Assembly (NCBI GenBank): GCA_963664045.2
Contig: CAXXGT010000011.1
Coordinates: forward strand, 186,001 to 250,000
Direction: 5' to 3'
Source of the DNA: JAPPHA01 sp963664045
GTDB lineage: Bacteria > Pseudomonadota > Alphaproteobacteria > Rhodobacterales > Rhodobacteraceae
DNA length: 64,000 nt
In this document: piece by piece, positions 17,725 through 26,708 of the stretch
How positions within the stretch are numbered: the first letter of the stretch is position 1
How the letters are laid out: each line of letters opens with the position of its first letter
Notes under the pieces: model-generated
The model's input: the letters and a program-made list of their open reading frames with translations, nothing else
Told to the model about the DNA's origin: nothing
Databases searched by the model: none
Position numbers and translations under genes: made by a program

Positions 17725-18813
17725 ATGCTTCACGCAAAGGCTGGGATTGCGAAGATACGACCGCACATGCAGGGTGGTCACGACGAAAGCCTGCCTCCGA
17801 TCACGGTGGCGTTGAATTCGAATGAAAACGCCTATGGGCCCTGCGCGCATGCCCTTGCGGCAGCGCGTGCGGTGGTCGTCAGCCTCGAGCGCTATCTCGA
17901 GAATCCCGGACGGATCCTGGCCTCTGCACTGGCGGAACGGTTCGGTCTGGACGCCCGGAGAATTGCGATCGGTCCTGGCTCCGACGACCTGCTGGCGCGG
18001 CTTGCCCGGGCCTACCTGGGGCCTGGAACCGAACTTGTTCGCAGTGCCAACGGCTATCTCAAGGTACCGAATTACGCATACGCCAACGATGCCGACGTAA
18101 TCTCGGTCGAGGACGACCGCTTCAAGCTCTCGGTCGATAACATGATCGCGGCGCTGAATGAACGGACGCGTATCGTCTACCTGGCGAATCCCGAGAACCC
18201 GGCTGGCACGCACAACAGCGGGAAAGACGTCCGCCGCCTTCACGCCGCCCTGCCTGATGACGTGCTCCTCGTGATCGATAGCGCCTACGAGGAGTACTGC
18301 GATGCGCCAGACTACGAGTCCGCGACAAGGCTGGTGGAAGAAGCGGACAATGTGGTCATGTGCCGGACTTTTTCGAAGATTTTCGGCCTGGCCGGTGCGC
18401 GCGTCGGATGGCTCTACGGCCCCGAGGAGGTCGTTGACACCGTCCAGCGCATCGGCCTGACATTTCCGGTAGCCACACCCTCGGTTGCGGCCGCTGTCGC
18501 GGCATTGGAGAACACGCCTCACACGGAATTCGTCGCCCGGGCGAATGTGCGGGAACGGCGGTGGATGACGGCCGAGATGGAGGCATTGGGCCTTTCGGTG
18601 GTTCCAAGCCAAACGAACTTCATCCTTGTGCATTTCGGGGACAAGGAGAAATCGGCCGAAGCGGCGACCGCGACTCTGCGGCGCAAGGGCATCGCGCTCC
18701 GTCGGTTTGCCTCGCCCGCATACAGGAAACATGTCCGAATAACGCTTGGGCATCATCATGATCTGGCGGCGGCCCGGGACGCACTTGCCGAATTTCTCGA
18801 TGGAGACGTCTGA
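17725..18813 (+). CDS. PLP-dependent class I/II aminotransferase, HisC-like
   Basis: With the start at 17725 the protein has 362 residues. Landmarks are LNSNENAYGP near 30-39, Asn155 in LANPENPAGT, Asp185 in VIDSAYEEY, the PLP lysine Lys218 in RTFSKIFGLAG, and the phosphate-binding Arg in ARVGWLYG. This is the pattern of histidinol-phosphate-type aminotransferases. It is not in a his operon. Its stop is fused (TGATG) to a ThDP decarboxylase pair, so it probably converts an amino acid to a 2-oxo acid that is then decarboxylated. The frame is open back to 17641; the ATG at 17725 has only GAGG right beside it, so the start is uncertain. Confidence 0.88.
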   Translation: MLHAKAGIAKIRPHMQGGHDESLPPITVALNSNENAYGPCAHALAAARAVVVSLERYLENPGRILASALAERFGLDARRIAIGPGSDDLLARLARAYLGPGTELVRSANGYLKVPNYAYANDADVISVEDDRFKLSVDNMIAALNERTRIVYLANPENPAGTHNSGKDVRRLHAALPDDVLLVIDSAYEEYCDAPDYESATRLVEEADNVVMCRTFSKIFGLAGARVGWLYGPEEVVDTVQRIGLTFPVATPSVAAAVAALENTPHTEFVARANVRERRWMTAEMEALGLSVVPSQTNFILVHFGDKEKSAEAATATLRRKGIALRRFASPAYRKHVRITLGHHHDLAAARDALAEFLDGDV

Positions 18814-19355
18814 TGCTGGCCGGTTCGGGTCCCGCCATGCCCGGTGTCGCTCGCCCGTCGGGCGCAAGGATCATTGCCCAAATAAAAAAGGCCGGTGTGC
18901 GGGAAATCGTGGCGTTGCCTGATCTTGTGACAAGCGATGGCTTGCTTTGGCCGATCTCCGAGGATCCCGAACTTCGGCTGACGCGCGTGTGCAAGGAAGA
19001 TGAGGGCGTCAGCATTTGCGGCGCCATGTCCTACAACGGTACCCGCGCCTTGCTCTTGATGCAGCAGACCGGCCTGATGGATTCGCTGAATGCGATCCGT
19101 GCGATCGGCGTCGACTACGAGTTGCCTGTCGTCATGATGGTGGGCCTGCAGGGGAAGGAACCGCATCTGCATCCTGACGCGTCGTCAGCCTATGGCGTGC
19201 GCATCGTTCGTCCGGTGCTGGACGCAATGGGATTGTCGCATTCACTGATCGAAACCCCCGGCGACGAGGCCCACATCGCGCTGACCATCGATGCAACCTA
19301 TGCGGCGTCGCGGCCGCATGTGTTTCTGGTCGGCCGCCCACCGGAGCCACCATGA
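18813..19355 (+). CDS. ThDP-dependent decarboxylase, alpha (PYR-domain) subunit, sulfopyruvate/phosphonopyruvate decarboxylase type
   Basis: The 180-residue protein is a stand-alone PYR domain. The ThDP-activating glutamate is in VCKEDEGVSICGAM near residues 62-75, followed by LLLMQQTGLMDSLNAI near 90-105. This split architecture is that of ComD of sulfopyruvate decarboxylase and of phosphonopyruvate decarboxylases. With the beta subunit it would turn a 3-substituted pyruvate into an aldehyde. The ATG shares one base with the aminotransferase stop, and the stop overlaps the beta start by four bases. A Gly/Pro-rich N-terminal extension of about 15 residues is odd but in frame. Confidence 0.88.
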   Translation: MLAGSGPAMPGVARPSGARIIAQIKKAGVREIVALPDLVTSDGLLWPISEDPELRLTRVCKEDEGVSICGAMSYNGTRALLLMQQTGLMDSLNAIRAIGVDYELPVVMMVGLQGKEPHLHPDASSAYGVRIVRPVLDAMGLSHSLIETPGDEAHIALTIDATYAASRPHVFLVGRPPEPP

Positions 19356-19924
19356 CTCTCCGCCGTGACGACGCCTTGCGGGCCCTGATCCCGCATGTAG
19401 ACGACGACGATGTCGTCGTCGCCGTCTATCAAAGCTGCTTTGACTGGCTTGCCCTGTGCCCGCGCCCGCTGAACTATGTCGCGGTCGGAGCGATGGGGCA
19501 GGCTTCGTCCCACGGGCTCGGGCTCGCCCTTGCCAATCCCGATCGGAAAGTGATCGTTCTGGATGGCGATGGCAGTCTTCTCATGAACCTCGGCTCGCTG
19601 GTGACGATAGCCAGCGCCGCGGTGACGAACTTCCACCATTTCCTGTTTGCAAACCGAACCTACGAGGTGAACGGAGCGCATCCGGTTCCCGGGGCCGACA
19701 AGGTCGACTTCGAAGACATGGCGCGCGCGGCTGGATACGCCGGCGCGCAGAGCTTTGATGATCTGGATGGTCTGACAGCCACCTTGCCCGAGGTGCTGCG
19801 TACCCCTGGGCCGCAGATGTCCGTGCTGAAGATCGTCCCGGGCGACGCGTATCCGTGTGACTATGCGTACATTCACAGTGCCGAGGCACGCCGAAGCTTC
19901 AGAAAGGCCCTCAACAGACGTTGA
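19352..19924 (+). CDS. ThDP-dependent decarboxylase, beta (PP-domain) subunit, sulfopyruvate/phosphonopyruvate decarboxylase type
   Basis: At 190 residues this is the ThDP pyrophosphate-binding domain. AVGAMGQASSHGLGLAL is followed by LDGDGSLLMNLGSLVTIA near 70-87, the GDG metal site, with NRTYEVNG about 25 residues later supplying the second metal ligand. It pairs with the preceding alpha subunit as in ComDE. With the aminotransferase it forms a three-gene unit whose expected product is an aldehyde; the aldehyde dehydrogenase gene is divergent, some 230 bases from the aminotransferase. Whether the substrate is sulfopyruvate, phosphonopyruvate or another 2-oxo acid is open. No sulfoacetaldehyde acetyltransferase or phosphonatase is in the window. 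Confidence 0.88.
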   Translation: MTLRRDDALRALIPHVDDDDVVVAVYQSCFDWLALCPRPLNYVAVGAMGQASSHGLGLALANPDRKVIVLDGDGSLLMNLGSLVTIASAAVTNFHHFLFANRTYEVNGAHPVPGADKVDFEDMARAAGYAGAQSFDDLDGLTATLPEVLRTPGPQMSVLKIVPGDAYPCDYAYIHSAEARRSFRKALNRR

Positions 19925-20033
19925 TCGCGGCCGGCGCCACGACGAGATGCCGGGGCCAGCGCCATCATATTCGTTGGTCGAAATCCGGCAATGCCGCCTC
20001 GATCACAGGATGACGAGATCCGATACGAAAATC

Positions 20034-20924
20034 ATGAAAATAACCTTCAAGCAGATTGATGCCTTTCGTGCTGTCGTCTCGGCCGGTTCTGTCACTGCGG
20101 CAGCGGAAGTACTGGGGACATCTCAACCTGCGGTCAGCCGGCTGGTTTCCGACCTTGAAAAGGAAGTGGGCTATCAACTTTTCCAAAGGGTCGGCAGGCA
20201 GCTCGAGCCAACGGAGGAAGCGCGGCTCCTCGCGAAGGAAGTACAGCAGGCCGTCACCGGGATGAACCACATAAAGGATTCCGCGGCCGAGATCGGTACA
20301 TTCGGCCATGCGCGCCTGAGCATCATAACCTCGCCGTCCTTCTCCTCCTACATCACACCTGAGCTGATTGCGGAATTCGCCTACGCCTGCCCGAATGCAA
20401 AGGTGACATTTGACATCGGTCAGGACGATGCCACCGTCGAATGGATGGTCACCCAGAGATTTGACTTCGGGATCAGAGTGTCGAAGCCGACGAACCCGAC
20501 AGTCGAGAGACGCCTGATCGACGAAAACCCGCTGTTCTGCATAGTTCCCAAGGGTCACGAATTAGCGAAACGTGACATTGTTCGGCCCAAGGACTTGGCT
20601 GGCGAGCGACTGATATCATACATGGCGGATTCGCACCTTCAGATCCAATTGGACGAACTGTTCCGGCGGCACGGGATCGAAAACGACCGAAAGTACGAAC
20701 TCAGGACAACCAGTGCAATTCGTGGCCTGGTCGCGTGTGGCCTGGGTGTCGCAGTTATCGGCAGTTGGTACGAGCCCGAGCAGTTTCTGCCCGAATGCAT
20801 CGCGATTCCGTTCGAGGCGGCGTTGAAGATCCAGGCGTTCCTTTTCTGGTCGAACCGGCGCCCGCTCTCACCGATGGCAGAAAGGTTCAGGAAACTCGCG
20901 GAAAAACGTTTCATATCCCGTTGA
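20034..20924 (+). CDS. LysR family transcriptional regulator
   Basis: The 296-residue protein begins MKITFKQIDAFRAVVSAG. The helix-turn-helix VTAAAEVLGTSQPAVSRLV is at about residues 20-38, followed by the linker helix and a two-lobed effector-binding domain. LysR proteins usually control a nearby or divergent operon in response to a pathway metabolite. It lies 109 bases after the ThDP decarboxylase genes and upstream of an ABC transporter, so either could be its target. No strong ribosome binding site marks the start; an in-frame ATG at 20010 is an alternative. Confidence 0.9.
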   Translation: MKITFKQIDAFRAVVSAGSVTAAAEVLGTSQPAVSRLVSDLEKEVGYQLFQRVGRQLEPTEEARLLAKEVQQAVTGMNHIKDSAAEIGTFGHARLSIITSPSFSSYITPELIAEFAYACPNAKVTFDIGQDDATVEWMVTQRFDFGIRVSKPTNPTVERRLIDENPLFCIVPKGHELAKRDIVRPKDLAGERLISYMADSHLQIQLDELFRRHGIENDRKYELRTTSAIRGLVACGLGVAVIGSWYEPEQFLPECIAIPFEAALKIQAFLFWSNRRPLSPMAERFRKLAEKRFISR

Positions 20925-21394
20925 GTGACATCGTTTGAAGGCGATCACGCAGCCGTCATTGCACAACAAGGTCAGCATGTTCGCCTGGCAATCCCAATCG
21001 CCCCATTGCGTGTGCGGCAAGTTGCCGAAGACACCGTGAGATTCTCTCGGGCGGATCCTGCCAGTTCGGTGTCTGACCAGTCGTCCCCGGTGATATGCAT
21101 CGCGAAATTCAGCACCTTTGATGATAATTCTATTGCATTCAACTCACAAACACTCGCCAGGATCCTGGATCATGGAGTTGGTCCTGGCAGGAGACAACGA
21201 TGGCGTTTCTCCGACCTTGCCAGGCGCCAAGACTTTTCGTTTCCCGGACCGGAATGCAAAAATACATGGACAAGACATCGCAAAAAGGGACACTATCGGC
21301 AGATCAAACAGATCGATGCTCGGGAGGGGAATGCATAAAGCTGGGAACCAACCCCGACATTGTTCACAGTCAAGCAAAGAAGGGAGAAGTTCCA
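20925..21394. other. Intergenic region upstream of the MalE-type transporter operon
   Basis: No gene is supported. A perfect 12-bp palindrome CCAGGATCCTGG lies at 21157-21168, and TCCTG-G-CAGGA near 21185 is a second short inverted repeat with a related core. These could be operators for the transporter operon. The A/T-rich stretch near 21120-21145 would suit a promoter, but no convincing -35/-10 pair can be named. Confidence 0.5.
21157..21168. promoter_or_regulatory. Perfect 12-bp palindrome, candidate operator
   Basis: CCAGGATCCTGG is self-complementary over all 12 bases. It stands about 227 bases upstream of the binding-protein start and downstream of the LysR gene. LysR sites usually contain a T-N11-A core, which this is not, so another regulator or chance is possible. 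Confidence 0.3.
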
Positions 21395-22666
21395 ATGAAG
21401 ACATTCCGATTTGTGCGGGCTGCTGTGGTCGCGTCTATTGCCGCTGCCAGTGCAGTGTTCGTACCAATCAGCTCCGCGACCGCCGAGGAGACCACAATCA
21501 GGCTTCCGAGTTGGTGGTTCGGTGAACCAGGCAACGAGGTTTGGTTGAACAAGGTCATCGAAGCCTTCATGGCCGAAAATCCCGACATCAAGGTTGATGG
21601 ATACAACCTGTCTTACGGCGCCTATGCCGATCAGATGATGTTGGAGATCAGTTCCGGGGCACCTCCCGATGTCATCCATCTCACCAATCTCAACATTGGC
21701 GACTACCTGAGAAACGATCTGCTGCTCCCGCTTGATGAGTTCATTGCGCAGAGCGACATTAGCGAAGAGACATTCACACCCGCCCAGTTTGCGGCCCCGA
21801 TCGTCACGGACGGAAAGACCTACGGCGTCATCCACATGGTTGCCAATTACATTCCGTTCTATAACGCGGAGTTGCTGTCCGCGGCCGGTTATGAAGAGTT
21901 CCCGAACAATCCGGCTGATTTCATGGCGATGGCTCAGGCACTGACCAATCCGCCTGAACAGTTTGGTTATGCGGCCATGGTCAAGCCGGGCAGCTACGTC
22001 GAGACTTACATGGATGTGGCGCAGTGGGTAATCGCCAGCGGTGGCAGCTTTGCCAAGGGTGGTGTGCCCACGCTGAACGATCCAGCCAACGCGGAAGCGA
22101 TCGCGAATTTCAAGGCGATGTTCGATTCCGGTGTCATGCCGCGCGATGTCGACAAGTCCACCTATCGCCAGATGTGGTGGCAGGGGAAAGTGGCGGTCCT
22201 GTTCGATGGTTCGTGGATGATGGGTTTCGCCCGTCAGGAAGCACCGGAAATCACCTCGAAGCTTGCGACGGCGCTCATGCCGTGGCCGGGCCATCTCACG
22301 GCGTCCGCGTTCCAGATCTGGTCAGTTCCGCGGGGGGCGGCAAATCCCGAAGCGGCATTCAAGCTGATCGAATTCATGCAGAGCCCAGAGTGGCAGGTGG
22401 AGATGGTGTCGATCACGAACACCGTGTCGCCACGCTTCGGGAGCCTGCCGGATGGTTACCTGGATGAAAATCCGTGGTTCGCCACGTTCCAGGAAGCCTC
22501 GGACAAGTACGCCGTGTCGATCATGCCCGAGGGTCTTGAGGCTTACGGTAACGAGATCCTCAAGATCATCGCCGACAAGATCGAGGAAATCCTGTACCTC
22601 GACGCTCCGATCGAGGCTTCGCTTGATGAAGCCCAGGCCGAAGTCGAAGCACTGATCGGAAGCTAG
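21395..22666 (+). CDS. Extracellular solute-binding protein of a sugar ABC transporter (MalE/UgpB type, CUT1)
   Basis: The 423-residue protein starts MKTFRFVRAAVVASIAAAS and has a Sec signal peptide ending near SATAEE at residues 27-33. The mature part has type II binding-protein landmarks: SGAPPDVIHL near 86-95, YGVIHMVANYIPFYNAELL near 140, and GKVAVLFDGSWMMG near 265. GGGAGAAG before the ATG at 21395 decides the start over an open frame reaching back to 21200. It would capture an oligosaccharide, glycerophospho compound or polyol in the periplasm. A hairpin follows the stop, as often seen after binding-protein genes. Confidence 0.93.
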   Translation: MKTFRFVRAAVVASIAAASAVFVPISSATAEETTIRLPSWWFGEPGNEVWLNKVIEAFMAENPDIKVDGYNLSYGAYADQMMLEISSGAPPDVIHLTNLNIGDYLRNDLLLPLDEFIAQSDISEETFTPAQFAAPIVTDGKTYGVIHMVANYIPFYNAELLSAAGYEEFPNNPADFMAMAQALTNPPEQFGYAAMVKPGSYVETYMDVAQWVIASGGSFAKGGVPTLNDPANAEAIANFKAMFDSGVMPRDVDKSTYRQMWWQGKVAVLFDGSWMMGFARQEAPEITSKLATALMPWPGHLTASAFQIWSVPRGAANPEAAFKLIEFMQSPEWQVEMVSITNTVSPRFGSLPDGYLDENPWFATFQEASDKYAVSIMPEGLEAYGNEILKIIADKIEEILYLDAPIEASLDEAQAEVEALIGS

Positions 22667-22680
22667 GACTACCGAAATAT

Positions 22681-22708
22681 CCCGGGACGGAACGACCTCC
22701 GTCCCGGG
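22681..22708 (+). terminator. Stem-loop between binding-protein and permease genes (attenuator or mRNA stabiliser)
   Basis: CCCGGGACGGA and TCCGTCCCGGG form a perfect 11-bp stem with a 6-base loop, 15 bases after the binding-protein stop. No U-tract follows. Such hairpins protect the 3' end of the binding-protein message and lower permease expression. Confidence 0.65.
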
Positions 22709-22809
22709 CCAGCCCGATGGGTAGGCAGGACTCTGCCGCCGAGGGTTTGTGCGGCAGGCGGAACCCTGTGGAGGCGGAATGACGGCAGTGCATCGATCCC
22801 GTACCATCC

Positions 22810-23706
22810 ATGCGACCCGCTGATTTCGCCGACAGTCAGGATCGGTGGTTTCCGGCCGTCATGCTCGGGCCGGTTCTCGTCGTCATATTTGCTCTGGTGA
22901 TTGCACCGCTGGTCTGGGGCCTCCGGATCAGCTTGACCGACAGCAGGATGATCGGGCTCGGGTTCAAGGATGGGCTGACCCTACAAAACTACAGGTCGCT
23001 CCTTGCCGATCCGGACGTTTGGAACGCAGTCTGGGTCACGATCCTGTTCTCGGGTGGAACTGTTGTTGGCAGTGTCGTGTTGGGCATCGTCGCGGCACTG
23101 GTACTTGACCGGGATTTCATTGGGCGGGGGTTCGTCCGGGTTCTCGTCATCCTTCCCTGGGCCGTTCCACATGTCGTCGCTGCCCTGGTCTGGCAGTGGA
23201 TGTACAACCCGGACTTCGGCGTCATGAATTTCGGCTTGCTGCTGCTGCCGTGGGTGACTGCAACGCCCAAGTGGTTAAGCGATCCCCAATTCGCACTTCT
23301 TGCCATTGTCCTGGTCAATGTCTGGAAGACATACCCGTTCGCCGCTCTTCTGCTGCTCGCTGGACTGCAAACGATCAGCGATGATCTGTACGAAGCATCG
23401 GAGATCGACGGCGCCGGCCCCGTGCGCCGGTTTTTCGACATCACGCTGCCTGGATTGCGGCGGGTTCTCGCAATCGTCGTGCTGTTGCTTCTTATCTGGA
23501 GCTTCGGCAACTTCGTTTTCATCTTTCTGATGACCCAAGGCGGTCCGGCCGGTGCCACGAACGCTCTCGTCGTGCACATCTACTTTGAGGCTTTCCGCTT
23601 TTTCAGGGCCGGCTCGGCGTTCTCGATGGGCGCGCTGCTTCTTGTCATGTCGATCATCCTGACCTCGGCCTACCTCCTGATCTCGCGCGAGCAGGATAAT
23701 GCCTGA
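22810..23706 (+). CDS. Sugar ABC transporter permease (MalF/UgpA type)
   Basis: At 298 residues this has six hydrophobic segments and the permease EAA loop EASEIDGAGPVRRFFDITLPGL near 195-217, which contacts the ATPase. No ribosome binding site precedes 22810. A strong one (GGAGGCGGA) leads instead to an ATG at 22779 in another frame, which stops after 14 codons. Removing one C from the CC at 22808-22809 would join the two as MTAVHRSRTIMRPADFADS, a natural N-terminus. The start may therefore hide a one-base indel. The end overlaps the next permease by 8 bases. Confidence 0.9.
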   Translation: MRPADFADSQDRWFPAVMLGPVLVVIFALVIAPLVWGLRISLTDSRMIGLGFKDGLTLQNYRSLLADPDVWNAVWVTILFSGGTVVGSVVLGIVAALVLDRDFIGRGFVRVLVILPWAVPHVVAALVWQWMYNPDFGVMNFGLLLLPWVTATPKWLSDPQFALLAIVLVNVWKTYPFAALLLLAGLQTISDDLYEASEIDGAGPVRRFFDITLPGLRRVLAIVVLLLLIWSFGNFVFIFLMTQGGPAGATNALVVHIYFEAFRFFRAGSAFSMGALLLVMSIILTSAYLLISREQDNA

Positions 23707-24577
23707 TCTCGGTTCAATGCGCAGCGTCGAAACCGTTGGGCCGCGCATCACCGCAGCAGCCGGGCGCGTCGCATTCGCCGCCGCGGTATTGTTGCTGTGT
23801 TCGGTGGGAGTGTTCCCCTTCTACTGGATGTTCGTCACTTCGATCCGTCCGAGTGCCGAGATCTTTGAATTTCCGCCACGCATTCTTCCGAGTGCCGACT
23901 CGGTCTTTTCTCCCTACCTGACGCTCTTCGAGGAGACCGGACTTGCGCAATGGCTCTGGAACTCCGCCGCGGTGTCAATCGCGACGGCGTTCTTTGCGTG
24001 CCTGTTCGGAGCGATGGCAGCGTACGCACTTTCCCGTTTCCGCTTCCGTGGTCGCGAGGCGTCTCAAGTCGCGCTCCTTGCGACCCAAATGTTTCCCGCG
24101 ATCCTCCTTGCCCTTCCGATGTTCATCTTCTTCGCCCAACTCGGTTTGCTGGACAGTCTGTTCGGTTTGTCGCTCGCCTATCTTGCCTTCCTGATCCCGG
24201 TAGCGGCGGTTCTTCTCAAGGCCTTCTTTGACGCAATTCCGGTAGAACTCGAGGAAGCCTCGCTGATCGACGGCGCCTCGCGCATCCAGACACTGTTTCA
24301 CATCACCCTGCGGCTGTCGCTGCCCGGGCTTGCTTCGACGTTCCTGTTCTGTTTCATCGTTTCATGGGATGAGTTTCTGTTTGCGCGGATATTCATCCGT
24401 CAGCCGGACAATTGGACCGTTTCGCTTGGCCTTGCCTCGTTTTCCGGCGAATTTGTCACGCCTTGGGACCAGGTGATGGCTGCCGCAACGATCATCACGC
24501 TTCCCGCTGCGGTTATCTTCCTGGCGTTGCAGAGGTACCTGGTTCGTGGCCTGACGGCTGGCGGCCTCAAGGGTTGA
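23699..24577 (+). CDS. Sugar ABC transporter permease (MalG/UgpE type)
   Basis: The 292-residue protein has six hydrophobic segments, a first periplasmic loop with FYWMFVTSIRPSAEIF (typical of MalG-type permeases), and the EAA loop EEASLIDGASRIQTLFHITL near 181-200. It forms the heterodimeric channel with the preceding permease. Its start overlaps that gene by 8 bases, and the ATPase gene follows after 11 bases. Confidence 0.93.
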   Translation: MPDLGSMRSVETVGPRITAAAGRVAFAAAVLLLCSVGVFPFYWMFVTSIRPSAEIFEFPPRILPSADSVFSPYLTLFEETGLAQWLWNSAAVSIATAFFACLFGAMAAYALSRFRFRGREASQVALLATQMFPAILLALPMFIFFAQLGLLDSLFGLSLAYLAFLIPVAAVLLKAFFDAIPVELEEASLIDGASRIQTLFHITLRLSLPGLASTFLFCFIVSWDEFLFARIFIRQPDNWTVSLGLASFSGEFVTPWDQVMAAATIITLPAAVIFLALQRYLVRGLTAGGLKG

Positions 24578-24588
24578 CAGGGGAGATC

Positions 24589-25725
24589 ATGGCCACAGCC
24601 CGACTCGAAAGTGTCACCAAACGCTATCCGGACCAACTGGCGGTAGACCGGGTCGACCTCACAATCGAGCAAGGGGAGTTCCTGGTCCTGGTGGGTCCGT
24701 CCGGCTGCGGCAAGTCAACCACGCTACGCATGATCGCCGGGCTGGAGCACGCAACCGAAGGCAGAATCTGGATTGGTGACAGACTTGTCAATCATGTCTC
24801 TCCGCGTGATCGCGACGTGGCCATGGTGTTCCAGAACTACGCGCTCTATCCGCACATGAATGTGCAGAAAAACCTTTCCTACGCACTGCGACTGCGCCGC
24901 GTTCCCAGGTCGGAGATCGAAACGCGCGTTCGTCGAGTTGCAGATTCGCTTGACCTGACGCGGCTCCTCGCCCGCAAACCCGGACAGCTATCAGGTGGCC
25001 AGCGCCAACGTGTCGCCCTCGGCCGCGCCATCATTCGCGAGCCCAAAATCTTCCTCATGGATGAACCACTGAGCAATCTGGACGCAAAGCTGCGCGTGCA
25101 GACGCGGTCCGAGATCACGCGGCTGCAGAGGAACCTGGGCATTACCACGGTCTACGTTACCCACGACCAGAGCGAAGCAATGACGATGGGCACGAGAATC
25201 GTCGTCATGAATGACGGGAGGATCCAGCAAATTGATCCACCGCGCCAACTCTATCGCTACCCCGCAAACGCCTTTGTAGCGCGATTTATCGGCACGCCTC
25301 CAATGAACATGGTGACATGTCGACTGGAACAGGCCGACGAGACGGTCAGGCTGGTCGGGGACTGTGCAAATGCACCTTGTCCCGACACCGCGAGGTTGGC
25401 GCTGGCTGCTGCAGGTGAAACCTTCATGGTCGGGTTTCGCCCGGAAGACATCAAGGTTTCCGGGGACATCGCAAACGGCGCCTTTGGCGGCGAGGTCATT
25501 GCGGTCGAGGATCTTGGTCACGAGGCGCTGGCAACCGTGTCTGCTGGCGGTGCACAATTCATCGCGCGACTCGCTCCTGACATCGGGGAACGGGTGCGAC
25601 TCGGAGAACGAGTCGGATTCTCGGTGGATTCGGCAAGGCTGCGCTTCTTTAGCCGCGAGACAGGCGCGGCGATCCTGACAAAGGGTGTCGGACAATCAGG
25701 AAATCAGGAGATGAACCAGCGATGA
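24589..25725 (+). CDS. Sugar ABC transporter ATP-binding protein (MalK/UgpC type)
   Basis: The 378-residue protein has Walker A GPSGCGKST near 36-44, Q-loop VFQNYALYPH near 81-90, signature LSGGQRQRVALGRA near 133-146, Walker B IFLMDEPLSNLDAK near 153-166, and a C-terminal TOBE/MalK regulatory domain from about 235. It energises uptake by the two permeases upstream. GGGGAG before the ATG at 24589 is a good ribosome binding site. The end overlaps the epimerase start by four bases, so the epimerase belongs to the transporter operon. Confidence 0.94.
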   Translation: MATARLESVTKRYPDQLAVDRVDLTIEQGEFLVLVGPSGCGKSTTLRMIAGLEHATEGRIWIGDRLVNHVSPRDRDVAMVFQNYALYPHMNVQKNLSYALRLRRVPRSEIETRVRRVADSLDLTRLLARKPGQLSGGQRQRVALGRAIIREPKIFLMDEPLSNLDAKLRVQTRSEITRLQRNLGITTVYVTHDQSEAMTMGTRIVVMNDGRIQQIDPPRQLYRYPANAFVARFIGTPPMNMVTCRLEQADETVRLVGDCANAPCPDTARLALAAAGETFMVGFRPEDIKVSGDIANGAFGGEVIAVEDLGHEALATVSAGGAQFIARLAPDIGERVRLGERVGFSVDSARLRFFSRETGAAILTKGVGQSGNQEMNQR

Positions 25726-26708
25726 CCACGTTGATTACAGGTGCGACCGGACGGGTCGGCCGGGAATTGGTGTCTGTTCGCAAGGCAAGGGGCGATCGCA
25801 TCCGCGCACTCGTGCTGCCGGGCGATCCGGGCCTTGCGGCGCTCAGGGATGAGGACGTGGAGGTTGTCGAAGGGTCGCTGACGGACCGGGGGGCCGTTTC
25901 GGAGGCCGTCGCCGGCGTCAACCGCATCGCTCATCTTGCCGCCGCCATGCTGTGGGACGCATCCGCCGACCGCAAGTTGTTCGAGCAGAACATTGCCGGG
26001 ACGTTCTACCTGATGGACGAGATCGTTCAACAGGGGTGCAAGCTTGAGCGTTTCTTTCTCGCCAGCAGTGACGAGGTCTATCCCTCTCTCAAGGCCAGGT
26101 ACCTGCCAATCGACGAGCCACATCCTCTCAACCCGTACAGTTTCTATGGTTTGACGAAGGAAACCAATGAACGGTTTTCGTTTTATTACCATAGAGCGCA
26201 CGGCATTCCCGCGACCGTCGCACGTTTCGCCCTGATCGCAAGATCCGAGGAGATTCTTCGACCCGATGGCTGGTCGGGTCGCTTCATGTTCGTCGCGCCC
26301 ATGCGTGATCTGTTCACGGCACTGAATCGTCCGGATAGCGCTGCCGCAATCGACGCCGCGTGCCATACGGAGCCCGCGTCGACGCTTCTTCTTGCACTTG
26401 ATGAAGACGGCGAGCCATATGAGTTTCACATGTGCGACGTCAAGGATGTCGTGGCTGGAATTGACCTGATGCTGAACCATCCGGCAGCCATCGGCCAAGT
26501 CTTCAATCTCAGCGGGCCGGCGCCGTTCTCCTACCGTACTGCCGTCGAGGCGCTTCACCAAGCCACGGACTTGCCGTTCATTGAAGTGAGGATTCCGGGG
26601 CCGCCAATCAGAATTGCCCACGACATTTCCAAAGCGCGTTCAAGTCTGGGTTATGCGCCCGAGCGCGACATACGGAGAATTATCGCCGATGCGCTTACGG
26701 GGGAATGA
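25722..26708 (+). CDS. NAD-dependent epimerase/dehydratase (extended SDR)
   Basis: The 328-residue protein begins with the Rossmann motif TLITGATGRVGREL (GxxGxxG). The catalytic pair YGLTK lies near residues 142-146 with a Ser/Ser-Asp patch (LASSDEVYP) before it. It is shorter and more divergent than GalE and could act on a sugar or sugar acid imported by the adjoining transporter. It is translationally coupled to the ATPase gene (ATGA overlap), which supports a catabolic role for the imported substrate. Confidence 0.88.
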   Translation: MTTLITGATGRVGRELVSVRKARGDRIRALVLPGDPGLAALRDEDVEVVEGSLTDRGAVSEAVAGVNRIAHLAAAMLWDASADRKLFEQNIAGTFYLMDEIVQQGCKLERFFLASSDEVYPSLKARYLPIDEPHPLNPYSFYGLTKETNERFSFYYHRAHGIPATVARFALIARSEEILRPDGWSGRFMFVAPMRDLFTALNRPDSAAAIDAACHTEPASTLLLALDEDGEPYEFHMCDVKDVVAGIDLMLNHPAAIGQVFNLSGPAPFSYRTAVEALHQATDLPFIEVRIPGPPIRIAHDISKARSSLGYAPERDIRRIIADALTGE

